Under the pieces are notes generated by a model. The model was not told where the DNA came from. It did not search any database and saw nothing but the letters and a program-made list of their open reading frames with translations. A stretch of 5,671 bases of DNA from the NCBI GenBank assembly GCA_011375045.1, contig DRNB01000136.1, forward strand, positions 1 through 5,671, in the 5' to 3' direction. Within the stretch, counting starts at the first letter, position 1, and each line of letters opens with the position of its first letter. Both the position numbers and the translations under genes were made by a program. The stretch is from Aquifex aeolicus. Its GTDB lineage: Bacteria > Aquificota > Aquificia > Aquificales > Aquificaceae. Shown here one piece after another: positions 4,737 through 5,671 of the stretch.

Positions 4737-5671
4737 CCCGTGAGGGAGAGCTCGAACACCTCGTCGAGGTGGCTGACGAAGTGGAGCTTCATCTTCTCCC
4801 GGACGTAAGGAGGCAGATCCTCGAGCACCTCCTCCCTGTTCTTCTCGGGGAGTATGACCTCGTATATACCCGCCCTCTTGGCGGCGAGGATCTTCTCCTT
4901 CAGCCCGCCGACCGGCAGGACCCTTCCCCTGAGGGTGATCTCCCCGGTCATGGCTATGTCCATCCTGACGGGTCTGTCGGTGAGGAGGGATTCGAGAGCG
5001 GTGGCTATGGCTACGCCCGCGGAGGGACCGTCCTTGGGAACCGCTCCCTCGGGAACGTGGATGTGGATGTCTATGTTGGGAAATATGTCGGGATCTATGC
5101 CGAAGTGCTCCGCGTTGGACCGAATGTAGGAGAGAGCAGCCTGAGCGGACTCCTTCATGATGTCCCCCAAGGAACCTGTGAGGAGGAGCCCTCCCTTTCC
5201 CTTCATCTTGGTCGCCTCTATGAACATGATCTCGCCCCCCACCTCCGTCCACGCCAGACCCGTCGCTATGCCCACGAGGGGTTCCTTCTCCTTCTCCGGC
5301 TGGTATCTGGGAACACCCAGCAGCTTTCTGATGTCCTCCGCCTTTACGGTGAAGGGTCCCTCCTCCCCCTTTAGCTTCCGGACCGCTATCTTCCTGAGTA
5401 TGGAGGAGATCTGTCTCTGGAGGTTCCTCACACCCGCTTCGCGGGTGTAACCTCTCACGATCTCTAAAATGGCTCCGTCCTCGAACCTGACCTCCTCCTC
5501 ACCGAGCCCGTGGAGGGGTATCAGCTTGGGGAGCAGGTGTCGCTGAGCGATGAAGAGCTTTTCCTCCTCCGAGTAGCCGGACAGCTGGATCAGCTCCATC
5601 CTGTCTAAAAGGGGTGCGGGTATGGTGTCCATCCTGTTGCCCGTGCAGATGAATATGACGTCCGAGAGATC
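4733..5671 (-). CDS. lon: ATP-dependent protease Lon, C-terminal portion (5' end outside window)
   Basis: This is the C-terminal 312 codons of Lon, the cytoplasmic AAA+ protease that degrades misfolded and regulatory proteins. Reading continues open to the window edge at 5671, starting DLSDVIFICTGNRMDTIP, so the methionine at 5632 is internal and not a start. Visible parts in order are sensor 1 (FICTGN), the arginine-finger region (PAPLLDRMELIQLSGY), the sensor 2 helix (GYTREAGVRNLQRQI), then the proteolytic domain from GVPRYQPEKE onward. The catalytic serine is in PKDGPSAG (codon 5021-5023). The catalytic lysine is in GGLKEK (codon 4892-4894), 43 residues later, the same spacing as Ser679/Lys722 in E. 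coli. The stop is TAA at 4733-4735. The N-terminal domain, Walker motifs and promoter are not in the window, so HspR control of lon cannot be examined. Confidence 0.97.
   Translation of the reverse strand, partial: DLSDVIFICTGNRMDTIPAPLLDRMELIQLSGYSEEEKLFIAQRHLLPKLIPLHGLGEEEVRFEDGAILEIVRGYTREAGVRNLQRQISSILRKIAVRKLKGEEGPFTVKAEDIRKLLGVPRYQPEKEKEPLVGIATGLAWTEVGGEIMFIEATKMKGKGGLLLTGSLGDIMKESAQAALSYIRSNAEHFGIDPDIFPNIDIHIHVPEGAVPKDGPSAGVAIATALESLLTDRPVRMDIAMTGEITLRGRVLPVGGLKEKILAAKRAGIYEVILPEKNREEVLEDLPPYVREKMKLHFVSHLDEVFELSLTG

Noticed and set aside
3954..5252. Long open frame of 432 codons on the minus strand across the queH/lon junction
   Set aside because: It is antisense to queH and out of frame with lon, with a His/Gly/Arg/Pro-rich composition and no recognisable motif. 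It is a shadow of G+C-rich codon usage.
5430..5448. Perfect 8-bp hairpin ACACCCGC-TTC-GCGGGTGT resembling a terminator stem
   Set aside because: It lies inside lon and encodes part of the conserved sensor 2 helix (TREAGV). No T-run follows on either strand, so it is explained by coding constraint and high G+C.
5630..5632. Methionine codon at 5632 as the start of a separate short protease gene
   Set aside because: The frame stays open to the window edge and the upstream residues match the Lon sensor 1 region, so this is an internal methionine of full-length lon.

Overview
The window is chromosomal core sequence from what looks like a thermophilic bacterium, most plausibly of the Aquificota or a similar deep-branching lineage. 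The reasons are very dense gene packing, heavy use of ATA (Ile) and AGG/AGA (Arg) codons, proteins rich in Lys/Glu/Arg/Val, and an htrA-like gene directly followed by a short sigma factor gene, which I recall from Aquifex. G+C looks by eye to be in the upper fifties percent, higher than Aquifex itself, so the exact taxon is open. I see no mobile element, CRISPR array, tRNA, rRNA or sign of recent transfer, and no gene-free stretch longer than about 60 bases.

Region 1 (1-1932, + strand) holds the last 41 codons of an HtrA/DegQ-type periplasmic protease (PDZ end), then a 309-residue sigma-70 family factor without region 1.1, then truB (tRNA pseudouridine-55 synthase). Spacing is tight (8 and 7 bases), so co-transcription is likely.

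Region 2 (1928-4736, + strand) starts with the only clear intergenic gap. It carries a promoter TTGACA-17-TATCTT whose -35 hexamer overlaps the truB stop codon. Superimposed on it is an inverted repeat CTTGACA-N7-ACTCAAA that closely matches the HAIR operator (CTTGAGT-N7-ACTCAAG) bound by HspR. Downstream are dnaJ, hspR and queH, joined by start/stop overlaps (ATGA and TGATG). This makes a self-regulated HspR heat-shock operon with a tRNA queuosine maturation gene at its end.

Region 3 (4733-5671, - strand) is the C-terminal part of lon, convergent with queH; the two stop codons overlap by four bases.

Functionally this is a protein quality-control neighbourhood: envelope protease (HtrA), cytoplasmic protease (Lon), co-chaperone (DnaJ), heat-shock repressor (HspR) and an alternative-looking sigma factor, mixed with two tRNA modification genes (truB, queH). 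The families are all known. The less ordinary points are the HAIR/promoter overlap driving queH, a duplicated helical element in sigma region 3, substitutions at sigma residues that read the -10 and extended -10 elements, and a QueH carrying about 210 extra C-terminal residues of unknown role.
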